From positions 1 through 25,347 of the forward strand of contig DRHD01000290.1 in assembly GCA_011049795.1 (NCBI GenBank): a stretch of 25,347 bases of DNA, given 5' to 3'. Shown here one piece after another: positions 1 to 10,685 of this stretch. Positions within the stretch are counted from its first letter, which is position 1. Every line of letters starts with the position of its first letter. A program made the position numbers and the translations under genes. Under the pieces are notes generated by a model. It was not told where the DNA came from, searched no databases, and worked only from the letters and a program-made list of their open reading frames with translations. The stretch comes from Porticoccus sp. GTDB lineage: Bacteria; Pseudomonadota; Gammaproteobacteria; Pseudomonadales; Porticoccaceae.

Positions 1-1
1 G

Positions 2-319
2 GGTCAGGCTATAGGCAATGGTGGTCGCTATGACCATGTGGGAGAGGCCTTTGGCCGATCTCGTCCTGCCACAGGGTTTAATATGAGTTTGCAGGCTTTG
101 GTTCAGCTATCTAATAGTATGGATGACATCCCCAGCGGTGTATTTGCACCCGCTGTAGAGAATGAAAATACAGCTCAACAAAAAGTGATTGCTGAGTTGA
201 GAAAAAATGGTGAGCGTGTGGTTTGTGGTTTTCCCGGCCAGCAACCCAATTATGAGGAACTACATTGTGATCGCCAGTTGCTACTGGTGGACGGTAAGTT
301 TCAGGTTGAAGCAGTTTAA
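2..319 (+). CDS. hisZ: ATP phosphoribosyltransferase regulatory subunit HisZ, C-terminal part
   Basis: The reading frame is open from the window edge, so the gene is cut at its 5' end; about 105 residues are visible. The first visible residues, GQAIGNGGRYDHVGEAFGR, match the conserved Gly-Gly-Arg-Tyr-Asp motif of class II histidyl-tRNA synthetase-like proteins. It is followed by the RPATGFNMSL segment typical of HisZ. HisZ is a catalytically dead HisRS paralogue that forms a complex with short-form HisG and controls the first step of histidine synthesis. It lies 43 bases upstream of purA with no terminator in between, the arrangement common in gammaproteobacteria (hflK-hflC-hisZ-purA). A true HisRS is unlikely given the purA context and the C-terminal sequence, but the missing 5' part prevents full proof. 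Confidence 0.85.
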   Translation, partial: GQAIGNGGRYDHVGEAFGRSRPATGFNMSLQALVQLSNSMDDIPSGVFAPAVENENTAQQKVIAELRKNGERVVCGFPGQQPNYEELHCDRQLLLVDGKFQVEAV

Positions 320-353
320 ATACTACTAGTTTAATAGTCTTAACGTAGGTTAG

Positions 354-1655
<1,302 letters not shown>

Positions 1656-1769
1656 GACCCTAAAAGGGGAGTATTACCGATATTGTGTTTTTCCGTACTC
1701 CTCTCATGGTTAACTCGGACACCTTGTCTTCCTCCCCCCTCCTTTTTTAAGTAACGTTTGCTGTCGCTA

Positions 1770-1798
1770 CAGCAGTTCGGGCTATGCCTAAATTGCTG
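1770..1798 (+). terminator. Candidate terminator hairpin after purA
   Basis: cagcagtt pairs with aattgctg (8 pairs, one G-U), then after a 1x1 mismatch gggc pairs with gcct around a tat loop, giving a long rod-like stem. It is followed by a modestly U-rich stretch (ggtttgttcgtt). It lies 115 bases after the purA stop and before the presumed nuo promoter, the expected place for a purA terminator. The U tract is interrupted, so termination strength is uncertain; it could instead be a structural element. Confidence 0.4.
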
Positions 1799-1878
1799 GT
1801 TTGTTCGTTATTAACTGCCGAAATTGAAATAAAAATCGCCATAGATATTGCATTTTTGTTATATCAATTGTAAGGTTT

Positions 1879-1908
1879 TTGGCGTTCTCTTTGTTAAATA
1901 ATTATAAA
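1879..1908 (+). promoter_or_regulatory. Candidate sigma-70-type promoter for the nuo operon
   Basis: TTGGCG at 1879-1884 and TATAAA at 1903-1908 are separated by 18 bases, in the most AT-rich part of the purA-nuoA gap. The spacer contains gttaaataa, which resembles an ArcA half-site, but AT-rich DNA gives such matches by chance. This is a visual consensus match only; other -35/-10 pairs could be drawn nearby. Confidence 0.3.
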
Positions 1909-2084
1909 AGTCAGGTCGAAGTACTCGTTTAGTCAGTGTATCGGTAGAGCGAGTGGCCTCCAGAATATCGGAGATCGAATGCCAAGACTTAGGGATAAAG
2001 CTCTTCGGAGTAAAGTACCATTTTGTCATCAGGTTGCTCAGGTCAGCTTGGTGGTGTTCCCGTATACCTCTTATTCCCCTCTTA

Positions 2085-2096
2085 TTAATCGATTAA
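2085..2096. promoter_or_regulatory. Perfect palindrome TTAATCGATTAA in the nuo leader
   Basis: A 12-base perfect inverted repeat lies 64 bases before the nuoA start, immediately after two copies of cctcttatt spaced 11 bases apart (2067-2075, 2078-2086). The symmetry and helical-turn spacing would suit a regulator binding site, but I cannot name a regulator and a palindrome this short can arise by chance. Confidence 0.2.
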
Positions 2097-2160
2097 ATTT
2101 AGCGCCACTCTATGTGAACGCTGTGCGCCTTTGTGCTTATTCTATACAGGATGTCGGCAG

Positions 2161-2577
2161 ATGAGTGAGGCCGCCAGTGTGGTTCATCCCGGGGAACTAT
2201 GGCCCTTGGTCGTCTACTTTGTCATGGTGATCATGTTGGTGTTGACCATGTTGGGCCTTTCCTGGCTGCTGGGGCAGCGGCGAATGGACCGCGCTACGGG
2301 TGAAACCTTTGAATCCGGTATCGTTTCTGTTGGTAACTCTCAGGTTCGTATCTCTGTGGAATTTTATCTGATTGCTATTTTCTTTGTGATTTTCGACCTT
2401 GAAACTGTCTTTATCTTTGCCTGGGCTATCGCCTTTTTTGAATTGGGCTGGTCAGGATATTTCGCGATGCTGGTGTTTGTGGTGATTCTAGTAATAGCAC
2501 TGGTTTATGAGTGGCGCTCGGGTGCTTTGGACTGGGGCATAAAAACCCGTACTGGACTAGAGGAAACAAGAAAATGA
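2161..2577 (+). CDS. nuoA: NADH-quinone oxidoreductase subunit A
   Basis: Small membrane subunit of complex I next to the quinone site; 138 residues, three membrane segments at about 14-37, 67-90 and 97-117. The conserved FESGI motif near residue 50 sits in the loop after helix 1, and FDLETVF is in helix 2 with the conserved acidic pair. The ATG at 2161 is chosen over an in-frame ATG at 2131 because AGGAT at 2148-2152 is well spaced from it and MSEAASV fits the family N-terminus. First gene of the nuo operon; its last four bases (ATGA) are the start of nuoB, implying translational coupling. Confidence 0.96.
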   Translation: MSEAASVVHPGELWPLVVYFVMVIMLVLTMLGLSWLLGQRRMDRATGETFESGIVSVGNSQVRISVEFYLIAIFFVIFDLETVFIFAWAIAFFELGWSGYFAMLVFVVILVIALVYEWRSGALDWGIKTRTGLEETRK

Positions 2578-3227
2578 AGTGGAGCCTAACTCGCCCTGAT
2601 GAGGTGGTCGCTAGCAATGGCAGCGGAGATACTTATAGCAATGATCCGATAGAAGAGCATGTTCGTCGTAATGTGTGTTTTGCCAAGTTGGAAGATCTCA
2701 TTGCCTGGGGTCGTGGACATTCTCTTTGGCCGTTTAATTTTGGTTTGTCTTGCTGTTATGTGGAGATGGCTACGGCGTTTACCAGTCGTCACGATATTGC
2801 CCGGTTTGGTTCTGAGGTGATTCGGGCCACGCCTCGACAGGCTGATCTGATGGTTATTTCTGGCACCTGCTTTTTAAAAATGGCACCGGTAATTCAGCGC
2901 CTCTATGAGCAATTGTTAGAACCACGATGGATTATATCTATGGGTTCTTGTGCAAATTCCGGTGGCATGTATGACATTTATTCGGTGGTTCAGGGGGTGG
3001 ATAAATTTATTCCTGTGGATGTATATGTCCCGGGTTGTCCTCCGCGTCCAGAGGCTTTAATGCAAGGGTTGATCATGCTGCAGGAGTCTATAGGCAAAGA
3101 GCGTCGCCCCGTAAGTTGGGCGATAGGTGATCAAACGGTCGTTAAACCTGCGCCTATCAGTCAGAGAGACTTATTGACTGAAGAAAGAATGAAAACAACA
3201 GAATTACGGGACCCTAAAAACGTATAA
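2574..3227 (+). CDS. nuoB: NADH-quinone oxidoreductase subunit B (cluster N2)
   Basis: Peripheral-arm subunit that carries the 4Fe-4S cluster N2, the last electron donor to quinone. 217 residues. Cluster ligands are Cys60, Cys61, Cys126 and Cys155, the same spacing as E. coli Cys63/64/129/158, in the motifs [20 protein letters not shown] and VPGCPPRP. The start at 2574 overlaps the nuoA stop and is preceded by aggaaa; a longer frame from 2511 would overlap nuoA by 67 bases and add residues foreign to the family. A 62-base gap separates it from nuoCD. Confidence 0.97.
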   Translation: MKWSLTRPDEVVASNGSGDTYSNDPIEEHVRRNVCFAKLEDLIAWGRGHSLWPFNFGLSCCYVEMATAFTSRHDIARFGSEVIRATPRQADLMVISGTCFLKMAPVIQRLYEQLLEPRWIISMGSCANSGGMYDIYSVVQGVDKFIPVDVYVPGCPPRPEALMQGLIMLQESIGKERRPVSWAIGDQTVVKPAPISQRDLLTEERMKTTELRDPKNV

Positions 3228-3289
3228 GCCTAAGAATGTATAAGAAAGACGTGTAAAAACTAACAATAAAAATTAATTGGGAACGGTCT

Positions 3290-5041
3290 ATGCAAGCAAC
3301 TGAAACCCTGCAACAAACAGGCATTATCGCCGAACTGTATGAGCGGTTCGGTGAGGATTGTTTTCAGATTCAGTGTTGTGCTGACGGCATAGCCACCCTT
3401 TGGGTAGATAAAACCAAATTTCAGGATGTACTGCGATTCCTTAAGCCAAAATTTCCCATGTTGCATGATCTGTTTGGTATTGATGAGCGGGTGCGAATTC
3501 ATCGTGAGGGACAGCCTGCGGCTGACTTCACAGTTGTTTATCACTTGTTGTCCTTTACCCGGAATGAGGATGTTCGGATCAAAGTGGCTTTGGTCGAGCC
3601 TGATATTCAGCTGCCTACCATTATCGATATCTGGCCGAATGCCAACTGGTATGAACGTGAAGTCTGGGACATGTTTGGTGTCGACTTTAGCGGACATCCC
3701 AACCTCTACAGAATTCTTATGCCTCCCACTTGGGAGGGGCACCCTCTCCGCAAGGATCATCCGGCCAGAGCCACCGAGATGGAGCCTTTTAGTTTGGATG
3801 AACATAAGCAGGACATTGAGCAGGAAGCACTGCGATTCCGCCCGGAAGAATGGGGTATGGAACGTAAAAATGATGATACAGAATATATGTTCCTTAATCT
3901 GGGCCCTAACCATCCCAGTGTGCATGGGGTGTTCCGGATAGCCTTGCAGTTAGACGGTGAAGTGGTTGTGGATGCCGTTCCTGATATTGGTTACCACCAT
4001 CGCGGTGCAGAAAAAATGGGTGAGCGCCAGACCTGGCATAGTTTTATCCCCTACACCGATCGTATCGATTACCTGGGTGGGGTGATGAATAACCTGGCCT
4101 ATGTCATGTCAGTGGAAAAACTGGCCGGTATCAAAGTGCCAGATCGCGCCAAAGTCATTCGCATTATGATGTCCGAACTGTTTCGTATTTCCAGCCACCT
4201 GGTGTTTTACGGCACTTTTGCTCAAGACGTGGGGCAAATGTCACCGGTGTTTTATATGTTTGCCGACAGAGAGAGATTGTTTGGCATTGTCGAGGCCATT
4301 ACCGGTGGGCGAATGCACCCGGCGTGGTTCCGAATAGGCGGTGTAGCACAAGACCTCCCTATTGGTTGGGAAAAGCTGATGCGTGATTTTATTGATGCTA
4401 TGCCCGCCCGTCTGGATCACTACGACAAGATGGCTATGCAGAATAAAATTTTGCAGCAACGCGCCATAGGCATTGGTTGTTACACCCAGCAAGAAGCCAT
4501 TGATTGGGGTATTACCGGGCCTGGACTTCGGGCGACAGGAATGGATTGGGATTTGCGCAGAGACCGTCCCTACGGTGGTTATGATCAGTTTGAATTCGAA
4601 GTGCCCGTGGGTAATAACGGCGACTCCTATGATCGGACCGTTGTGAGAATTGAAGAGATTCGTCAAAGCTTGAAAATTATCCGTCAATGTTTGGATAACA
4701 TGCCTGAGGGTCCTTATAAGAGTGACCATCGATTAACGACACCGCCGCCAAGAGAGGGGACCATGCAAGATATTGAGACATTAATTCATCACTTTCTCAA
4801 TGTCAGTTGGGGGCCTGTTATTCCGGTGGGTGAGGCCACTCAACTAATCGAGGCGACCAAAGGCCACAATAGTTACCACCTGATAAGTGATGGTGGAACC
4901 ATGTCATATCGCACCAGAATCAGGACACCGTCTTTCCCCCACTTACAGCAGATTCCTTTAATTAGTCGCGGGTTAATGATTGCTGATCTGATCACAATTA
5001 TTGCCAGTATCGACTTTGTTATGGCGGATGTAGACCGATGA
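3290..5041 (+). CDS. nuoCD: NADH-quinone oxidoreductase subunit C/D fusion
   Basis: Peripheral-arm protein that packs around NuoB and forms the quinone-binding pocket. At 583 residues it is the fused NuoC-NuoD form known from E. coli and many gammaproteobacteria. The NuoC part covers about residues 1-175, including [14 protein letters not shown] and the GHPLRKDHP motif. The NuoD part runs from about 190 to the end, with [10 protein letters not shown], the YHHRGAEK motif and a C-terminal [10 protein letters not shown] ggga element precedes the ATG. Its stop overlaps the nuoE start by four bases. Confidence 0.97.
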   Translation: MQATETLQQTGIIAELYERFGEDCFQIQCCADGIATLWVDKTKFQDVLRFLKPKFPMLHDLFGIDERVRIHREGQPAADFTVVYHLLSFTRNEDVRIKVALVEPDIQLPTIIDIWPNANWYEREVWDMFGVDFSGHPNLYRILMPPTWEGHPLRKDHPARATEMEPFSLDEHKQDIEQEALRFRPEEWGMERKNDDTEYMFLNLGPNHPSVHGVFRIALQLDGEVVVDAVPDIGYHHRGAEKMGERQTWHSFIPYTDRIDYLGGVMNNLAYVMSVEKLAGIKVPDRAKVIRIMMSELFRISSHLVFYGTFAQDVGQMSPVFYMFADRERLFGIVEAITGGRMHPAWFRIGGVAQDLPIGWEKLMRDFIDAMPARLDHYDKMAMQNKILQQRAIGIGCYTQQEAIDWGITGPGLRATGMDWDLRRDRPYGGYDQFEFEVPVGNNGDSYDRTVVRIEEIRQSLKIIRQCLDNMPEGPYKSDHRLTTPPPREGTMQDIETLIHHFLNVSWGPVIPVGEATQLIEATKGHNSYHLISDGGTMSYRTRIRTPSFPHLQQIPLISRGLMIADLITIIASIDFVMADVDR

Positions 5042-5553
5042 GTGAGCATCAATTGATTCAGTCAGATATCGTATTATCGGCAGAAGAAGTTCGGCAGATA
5101 GATGCGGAGCTTGCCCATATTCCACAGAAATCTGGCGCTGCTATTGATGCACTAAAAATTGTGCAGAGCCAGCGAGGTTGGGTTTCTGATGAAGCGCTGG
5201 TAGCCATTGCTCGTTATCTGGACATGTCGCCCGAGGCCCTTGAGGGGGTGGCCACTTTTTATAACCTGATTTATCGGCAGCCCGTGGGTGACAAGGTAGT
5301 GTTGTTTTGTGACAGCGTGAGTTGTTGGATCTGTGGCTGCGATGGGGTGAAACAAAAAATATCAGAAAAATTGGGTATTGATTACGGCGAGACCACTGCC
5401 GATAACCAATACACCTTGATTCCTGTGCCTTGTTTGGGAGCTTGTGATAAAGCCCCGGTGATGATGGTCGGTGATGATCTGCATACCAATCTGGATGATC
5501 AAAAAATTGATCAGATTTTTGCTAAGAGAACAGGTGAAGGGGAGGACTGCTGA
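5038..5553 (+). CDS. nuoE: NADH-quinone oxidoreductase subunit E (2Fe-2S, N1a)
   Basis: NADH-dehydrogenase module subunit with a thioredoxin-fold 2Fe-2S domain binding cluster N1a. 171 residues. Predicted ligands are Cys91, Cys96, Cys132 and Cys136, in FCDSVSC and [10 protein letters not shown]. Two additional cysteines, Cys99 and Cys101, lie directly after the second ligand (SCWICGCDG) and are not ligands in characterised NuoE proteins. The start overlaps the nuoCD stop (ATGA) and the stop overlaps the nuoF start (TGATG), so E and F are probably made in step, as fits their 1:1 complex. Confidence 0.96.
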   Translation: MSEHQLIQSDIVLSAEEVRQIDAELAHIPQKSGAAIDALKIVQSQRGWVSDEALVAIARYLDMSPEALEGVATFYNLIYRQPVGDKVVLFCDSVSCWICGCDGVKQKISEKLGIDYGETTADNQYTLIPVPCLGACDKAPVMMVGDDLHTNLDDQKIDQIFAKRTGEGEDC

Positions 5554-6896
5554 TGGAAAAAGTTTTGATAGAAAAAGTTCTCACTCGAAATATTGGCCCA
5601 GACCAAACCCCAACAGACATGGCTGCCTATGAAGCCAATGGCGGATACCGAGCTCTGCATAAAGTGATGGCGGGTATGACCCCCAATGATTGTTTGGAGG
5701 TGGTAAAAGCATCAAACCTTCGTGGCCGGGGAGGGGCCGGTTTTCCCACAGGGATGAAGTGGAGCTTTGTGCCCATGGGTGAAAAATGTACACCGGGGCA
5801 CAAATATTTAGTCACCAATGCAGATGAAATGGAGCCAGGAACCTTTAAGGATCGGTTGTTAATGGAATGTGATCCTCATCAGTTAATTGAGGGCATGATT
5901 CTCGCGGCTTACACTATTGAGGCGGATCGCTCCTATATCTTTATTCGCGGCGAATACGTGGTGGCCATCGAACGGCTCGAGCAGGCTCTGGTCGATTGCT
6001 ATAAAAAAGGTTACCTAGGCGAAAATATTCTGGGTAGTGGTTACGATCTGGAAATGCATGTGCACACCAGTGCGGGACGCTATATCTGTGGCGAAGAAAC
6101 GGCACTGATCAATGCCTTGGAGGGTAAGCGTGCCAACCCAAGAGCCAAGCCACCTTTCCCTCAAGTTAGTGGCCTCTGGGGTCGGCCAACCATCGTTAAT
6201 AACGTCGAAACTCTTTGTAATATTCCTCACATCATTGATCGTGGTGCCGAGTGGTTTCAGTCCTTAGGTATCGGCGAAGACAGCGGGACAAAAATGTATG
6301 GTGCCAGTGGTTATGTAAAAAAACCCGGTTGCTGGGAACTACCAATTGGCACTTCTGTTCGTGAAATTCTCGAAGAACATGCTGGTGGCATGGCCGAGGG
6401 TCGAAAACTCAAAGGTTTTTTACCGGGGGGTGGGTCAACGGATTTCTTGGTAGAAGAGCATCTCGATTTACCTATGGACTATGGATCTATTGGTGCTGCT
6501 GGCAGCCGCATGGGTACCGGCACCATGATTATTCTGGACGATAAAACCTGCCCTGTTGGCATGGTTCTGAACCTGATCCGTTTCTTTGCCCATGAATCCT
6601 GTGGTTTCTGTACACCATGTCGAGAAGGTTTGCCCTGGACTCGCCAAGTTTTGGAAGATATTGAAGCAGGTCGAGGGCGTAAGGAAGACTTGGATACCTT
6701 GGTCCGTCAGGTGAAATATATTGGTGCTATGGGTAATACCCATTGTGCTTTGGCACCCGGGGCCATGGAACCATTACAGAGTGCATTGAAATACTTTCAG
6801 AGTGACTTTGAAGCTCATATTGAGCAAGGGTGTTGCCCCTATGCTGCGGATATGAAGGCCCAAGACATAACAAAGGTCCAAGGGGAGCGTACCTAA
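5553..6896 (+). CDS. nuoF: NADH-quinone oxidoreductase subunit F (NADH/FMN binding, N3)
   Basis: Binds NADH and FMN and starts electron flow into complex I. 447 residues. The glycine-rich LRGRGGAGFPTG segment at residues 56-67 contributes to the FMN/NADH site. Cluster N3 ligands are Cys350, Cys353 and Cys356 (SCGFCTPC) and Cys398 (NTHCALAPG). A strong purine-rich ribosome site (aggggagga) precedes the ATG, which shares one base with the nuoE stop. Its own stop shares one base with nuoG. Confidence 0.98.
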   Translation: MEKVLIEKVLTRNIGPDQTPTDMAAYEANGGYRALHKVMAGMTPNDCLEVVKASNLRGRGGAGFPTGMKWSFVPMGEKCTPGHKYLVTNADEMEPGTFKDRLLMECDPHQLIEGMILAAYTIEADRSYIFIRGEYVVAIERLEQALVDCYKKGYLGENILGSGYDLEMHVHTSAGRYICGEETALINALEGKRANPRAKPPFPQVSGLWGRPTIVNNVETLCNIPHIIDRGAEWFQSLGIGEDSGTKMYGASGYVKKPGCWELPIGTSVREILEEHAGGMAEGRKLKGFLPGGGSTDFLVEEHLDLPMDYGSIGAAGSRMGTGTMIILDDKTCPVGMVLNLIRFFAHESCGFCTPCREGLPWTRQVLEDIEAGRGRKEDLDTLVRQVKYIGAMGNTHCALAPGAMEPLQSALKYFQSDFEAHIEQGCCPYAADMKAQDITKVQGERT

Positions 6897-9721
6897 TGCC
6901 CACGATCTATATTGATGGAACCGCTTACGAAGTGGAGGAAGGCAAAAACCTCTTGGAAGCCTGTCTGAATTTAGGGCTGGATTTGCCCTATTTTTGTTGG
7001 CACCCCTCCATGGGTTCCATCGGTTCCTGTCGTCAATGTGCCATGGTGCAATATCAGAACGAAGAAGATACCCGTGGTCGTATTGTGATGGGTTGTATGA
7101 CACCTGTTACTGATGGTGCAAGGCTCTCGTTGCAGGGCGAAGCTGCCAGTGAATTCAGAAAGTCCGTGATTGAATCATTGATGTTGAATCACCCCCACGA
7201 TTGTCCCGTTTGTGCGGAGGGTGGTGAGTGTCACTTGCAAGATATGACGGTGATGGTTGGGCACCGTGACCGCAATTATCGTGGTAAAAAGAATACCCAT
7301 CGAAACCAATATTTGGGGCCGCTGATTAATCACGAAATGAATCGCTGTATTAGCTGTTATCGCTGTGTGCGGTTTTACCAGGATTATGCAGGCGGTACGG
7401 ATTTAGCGGCACTGGCATCCCACGATCATGTGTATTTTGGCCGGCATCAAGATGGCGTACTGCAAAGTGAATTTGCTGGCAACCTGGTGGAGGTATGTCC
7501 TACCGGAGTGTTCACGGATAAACCACTGTTAAACGATTACAGTCGTAAGTGGGATTTACAATCAGCGCCTTCTATTTGTTTTGGTTGTGCCGTGGGTTGT
7601 AATACTTCTCCGGGTGAGCGTTATGGCAAATTAAAGCGTATTCAGAATCGTTACAACCAACAAGTAAACGGCTATTTTTTATGTGACCGTGGCCGTTTTG
7701 GTGCTGATTTTGTTAACAGTGATACTCGACTTAATTTTGCCGGTGTTCGTCAGGAAGATGGTAGTTATCAGGCTATTAAAGCAGATGATGCATTGAGTCA
7801 GGTGGCGAGTTTCTGCCAGCAGGGAACAGTGGCTGCCATTGGTTCTCCACGTGCTTCAGTGGAGGCCAATTACCTGTTACGCCGGCTTGTGGGAGGCGTA
7901 CATTTTTGTCCAGGTATGGGCGACCCCGAACGGACGCTTGTTCAGCAGGTGGCCGACACCCTAAGTACAACTCGGGCAATTAGTCCCTCCCTTCATCAAA
8001 TTGAATCTGCTGATGCAATACTGATTCTTGGTGAAGATGTCAGTAATACTGCACCACGGCTAGCTCTTGCCCTACGTCAGGCTGCTCGAAATAAAGCCTT
8101 GGAACTGGCTGCAGAAATGCATCTGGAACCTTGGATGGATGCGGCAATTCGCAACCTGTCCCAAGACCAATACAGCCCAATGTTTATCGCTGGAGTTAAT
8201 CAAAGCAGACTGGATGATATTGCCGAAACCAGTATTTCATTGGCCCCCGATGATATTGCCAGATTGGGTTTTGCTGTCGCAGCAGAAATATCAGGAAACC
8301 CCATTCCCAATTTATCCATGGATAGCCTGGACCCGGATCTCAGGGTATTGGTTGGAACCATTGCTTCAGCATTAAAAGCCGCGAAAAACCCCTTAATTGT
8401 GTCGGGTACCAGTTTGTTGAACTCAGCGGTGATTGATAGTGCTACAGCAGTAGCCGAGGCACTAGCTAACAGCACAGAGACAATGCTCAGTTTGAGCGTG
8501 CCAGAATGTAATAGCCTCGGCGTGGCAATGCTGGATGGTGGTGAGGGTATAGGGTTTGATGCATTGGTAGAGAGTGTTGCACAAGGCAATATTGACACCT
8601 TGATTGTGCTGGAAAATGATCTTTATCGGCGAGCACCGACGGAGGAAGTTGATCGCTTATTGGGAAATATCAAACAGCTCGTGGTATTGGACTCGCTGGA
8701 TAATGCCACACTGTCAAAATCACACATAGCCTTACCCGTGGCGACCTTTGCGGAGTCTGAAGGTACATGGGTCAATAATGAGGGGCGGGCACAACGTTAT
8801 TACCCGGTATTTATAGCGGAAGATGACAGACTTGCCAGCTGGCAGTGGTTGTCTGAGTTAGGCCAGGTATTGGGGTTGACCGGATTCAATGAGCTACAGC
8901 ATTTTGATCAGGTGGAACAAGCCTGTTCCCAGGATATTGCGGCATTGTCTGAAATCACTGCTGCTGCCCCAGATCACCAGTTCCGCAACCGTGGATTAAA
9001 AATACCACGGCAACCTACGCGCTACAGCGGCCGTACTGCCATGCGGGCCGATGTGTCTGTTCATGAACCTAAACAGCCGGTGGATGAAGAGACTCCGCTG
9101 TCATTTAGCATGGAAGGTTTGAGTGTTGGGCTGCCGAGTTCATTGATGTCCTATAACTGGTCACCGGGTTGGAATTCCAATCAGTCTATACAGAAGTTTC
9201 AAGATGAGGCCGGTGGTGCAATTAAAGGAGGGTCTGCTGGTGTGCGATTGATCGTTCCTGGTGAGGGCGTGGATACAGCATTTACGCCGGATGCTTTCCA
9301 GCCTTCTGATACTGAGCGGTTGCTGGTTCCAGTTTATCGAGTATTTGGTAGTGATGAATTGAGCTATCAGGCTCCGGCCATTGCGGAGTTGGCTGGAGAT
9401 GCCCAACTGATTTTAAACTCGGATGATGCGGGCAAGCTTCAGGTTGTTGATGGCGATGGTGTCATTGTGTCAATGCAAGGCAGGGCAGCAGCAGAGGGCT
9501 CGGTGATATTGGAAGTGATGGTTGATGGGTCATTGGCAAATGGTTGTGCGGGTTTTACTGCGGGAATGCCAGGAACCGAGCCGCTGGTAACAGGTGCTAT
9601 GGTGATACTACAAAAGGCCAATGATTGGCAACGACGGAAACCCCAGCTGATTGCCACGGACAATCCTAATGCGCCTAATCCTGAGAGCCGTAGTGCGCAG
9701 AGAGGGGCGTCATATGTCTGA
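6896..9721 (+). CDS. nuoG: NADH-quinone oxidoreductase subunit G
   Basis: Largest peripheral subunit, an iron-sulfur wire with a molybdopterin-oxidoreductase-like but cofactor-free C-terminal part. 941 residues, slightly longer than E. coli (about 908). The N-terminal ferredoxin domain has N1b ligands Cys34, Cys45, Cys48 and Cys67. N5 ligands are His99, Cys103, Cys106 and Cys112. N4-type cysteines lie in RCISCYRC and later VCPTG. The off-path cluster N7 is present as C-x2-C-x3-C-x27-C at 228, 231, 235 and 263, identical in numbering to E. coli. The ATG at 6896 follows aggggag and matches the family N-terminus; an in-frame codon at 6830 is rejected. Overlaps nuoH by eight bases. Confidence 0.97.
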   Translation: MPTIYIDGTAYEVEEGKNLLEACLNLGLDLPYFCWHPSMGSIGSCRQCAMVQYQNEEDTRGRIVMGCMTPVTDGARLSLQGEAASEFRKSVIESLMLNHPHDCPVCAEGGECHLQDMTVMVGHRDRNYRGKKNTHRNQYLGPLINHEMNRCISCYRCVRFYQDYAGGTDLAALASHDHVYFGRHQDGVLQSEFAGNLVEVCPTGVFTDKPLLNDYSRKWDLQSAPSICFGCAVGCNTSPGERYGKLKRIQNRYNQQVNGYFLCDRGRFGADFVNSDTRLNFAGVRQEDGSYQAIKADDALSQVASFCQQGTVAAIGSPRASVEANYLLRRLVGGVHFCPGMGDPERTLVQQVADTLSTTRAISPSLHQIESADAILILGEDVSNTAPRLALALRQAARNKALELAAEMHLEPWMDAAIRNLSQDQYSPMFIAGVNQSRLDDIAETSISLAPDDIARLGFAVAAEISGNPIPNLSMDSLDPDLRVLVGTIASALKAAKNPLIVSGTSLLNSAVIDSATAVAEALANSTETMLSLSVPECNSLGVAMLDGGEGIGFDALVESVAQGNIDTLIVLENDLYRRAPTEEVDRLLGNIKQLVVLDSLDNATLSKSHIALPVATFAESEGTWVNNEGRAQRYYPVFIAEDDRLASWQWLSELGQVLGLTGFNELQHFDQVEQACSQDIAALSEITAAAPDHQFRNRGLKIPRQPTRYSGRTAMRADVSVHEPKQPVDEETPLSFSMEGLSVGLPSSLMSYNWSPGWNSNQSIQKFQDEAGGAIKGGSAGVRLIVPGEGVDTAFTPDAFQPSDTERLLVPVYRVFGSDELSYQAPAIAELAGDAQLILNSDDAGKLQVVDGDGVIVSMQGRAAAEGSVILEVMVDGSLANGCAGFTAGMPGTEPLVTGAMVILQKANDWQRRKPQLIATDNPNAPNPESRSAQRGASYV

Positions 9722-10685
9722 TGGCATGATCATTTTGTTTTCTCTGACAGTATTGCTTGGTGGTGTTGGTGGTGCTGCTGTGATGACTTGGTGGGAGCGT
9801 CGTTTACTGGGTATCTGGCAGGATCGTTATGGCCCAAATCGATTAGGGCCCTTTGGCATCATGCAGGTCGCAGCGGATATGCTGAAGTTGCTGACCAAGG
9901 ATGACTGGGTACCGCCTTTTGCCGACAAGGTTGTCTTTATCTTTGCTCCCACAGCTATTGTGATGGCAATGCTGCTGGGTTTTGCCGTGGTGCCCTTCGG
10001 CCCAGGGTTACAAATCATTGATATGAATATTGGCCTGCTGTTCTTTCTTGGTATGACCTCACTTGCCGTGTACAGCGTATTGCTCGGAGGTCTGGCCTCC
10101 AATAATAAATATGCTCTATTAGGTGGCTTGCGCTCTGCTGCCCAAATGGTGAGTTACGAGGTCTTTATGGGGTTGTCATTGATGGGTGTAGTGATGCTCT
10201 CTGGCAGTTTCAACCTCAGGGTAATTGTCGAAGCTCAGGCTGATGGTTGGTACTGCATTTCACAGTTTTTGGGTCTGTTTGTATTTACCGTGTCTGGCAT
10301 CGCTGAAAGTCACCGATTGCCGTTTGATTTGCCTGAAGCAGAACATGAATTGATCGCGGGTTTTCACACAGAATACGGTGGCATGAAATTCGCCATGTTT
10401 ATGTTGGGCGAATATCTGGGGTTGATTTTAATTTCCAGCATGATCGTTACATTATTTTTTGGTGGTTGGTTAGGCCCATGGTTACCACCTGTCGTTTGGT
10501 TCGGTATTAAAACCTTCGTCGTTATTTGCTTCTTTATACTGTTGCGGGCGGCTATTCCTCGGCCCAGATATGACCAGTTAATGTCCCTGGGTTGGAAAAT
10601 TATGTTGCCGCTGACGTTGGTTAATCTGGTGGTAACCGGCGCCGTAGCGCTTTGGTTATCTGGTGCTAGTGGAGGTGCGGCATGA
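9714..10685 (+). CDS. nuoH: NADH-quinone oxidoreductase subunit H
   Basis: Membrane subunit that joins the peripheral and membrane arms and forms much of the quinone tunnel. 323 residues with about eight hydrophobic helices, close to E. coli at 325. Conserved signatures include [17 protein letters not shown] near residue 27, and the acidic loop [20 protein letters not shown], which lines the quinone entry. The ATG at 9714 has gagggg six to seven bases upstream. A longer frame from 9651 adds an arginine-rich leader overlapping nuoG and is rejected. The stop overlaps the nuoI start (ATGA). Confidence 0.97.
   Translation: MSDGMIILFSLTVLLGGVGGAAVMTWWERRLLGIWQDRYGPNRLGPFGIMQVAADMLKLLTKDDWVPPFADKVVFIFAPTAIVMAMLLGFAVVPFGPGLQIIDMNIGLLFFLGMTSLAVYSVLLGGLASNNKYALLGGLRSAAQMVSYEVFMGLSLMGVVMLSGSFNLRVIVEAQADGWYCISQFLGLFVFTVSGIAESHRLPFDLPEAEHELIAGFHTEYGGMKFAMFMLGEYLGLILISSMIVTLFFGGWLGPWLPPVVWFGIKTFVVICFFILLRAAIPRPRYDQLMSLGWKIMLPLTLVNLVVTGAVALWLSGASGGAA

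Larger units (their letters stand above)
1656..2160 (+). other. Intergenic region between purA and nuoA (about 505 bases)
   Basis: No convincing gene lies here. What can be seen, left to right: an 8-base-pair imperfect hairpin at 1666-1703 without a U tract; a pyrimidine-rich stretch at about 1721-1748; a second, better hairpin at 1770-1798 (candidate purA terminator); AT-rich sequence with a promoter-like element at 1879-1908; a tRNA-resembling but unfoldable stretch at about 1930-1985; a direct repeat of cctcttatt at 2067-2075 and 2078-2086; and a perfect 12-base palindrome at 2085-2096. If transcription of nuo starts near 1915, its mRNA has an untranslated leader of about 245 bases. A 61-codon ORF inside it is treated as spurious. 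Confidence 0.7.

Noticed and set aside
1666..1703. Hairpin just after purA as the main terminator
   Set aside because: Eight pairs with one G-U, a 22-base loop and no U tract after the stem; the hairpin at 1770-1798 is the better candidate.
1855..1875. FNR-type site (ttgttatatcaa) upstream of nuo
   Set aside because: Only the right half (ATCAA) matches; the left half fails to give TTGAT at the required spacing.
1979..2164. 61-codon ORF between purA and nuoA whose stop overlaps the nuoA start (ATGATG-like coupling)
   Set aside because: The possible ribosome site is only four bases from its ATG, the composition is unlike a known leader peptide, and no family is recognisable. Short ORFs of this size are expected by chance; the overlap alone is weak support.
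3260..3925. 221-codon antisense ORF opposite nuoC
   Set aside because: It lies wholly opposite the conserved NuoC coding sequence, has no recognisable domain, and is explained by codon bias of the true gene leaving the opposite frame free of stops.
4241..4729. 162-codon antisense ORF opposite nuoD
   Set aside because: Shadow of a strongly conserved gene; no promoter, ribosome site or domain supports it.
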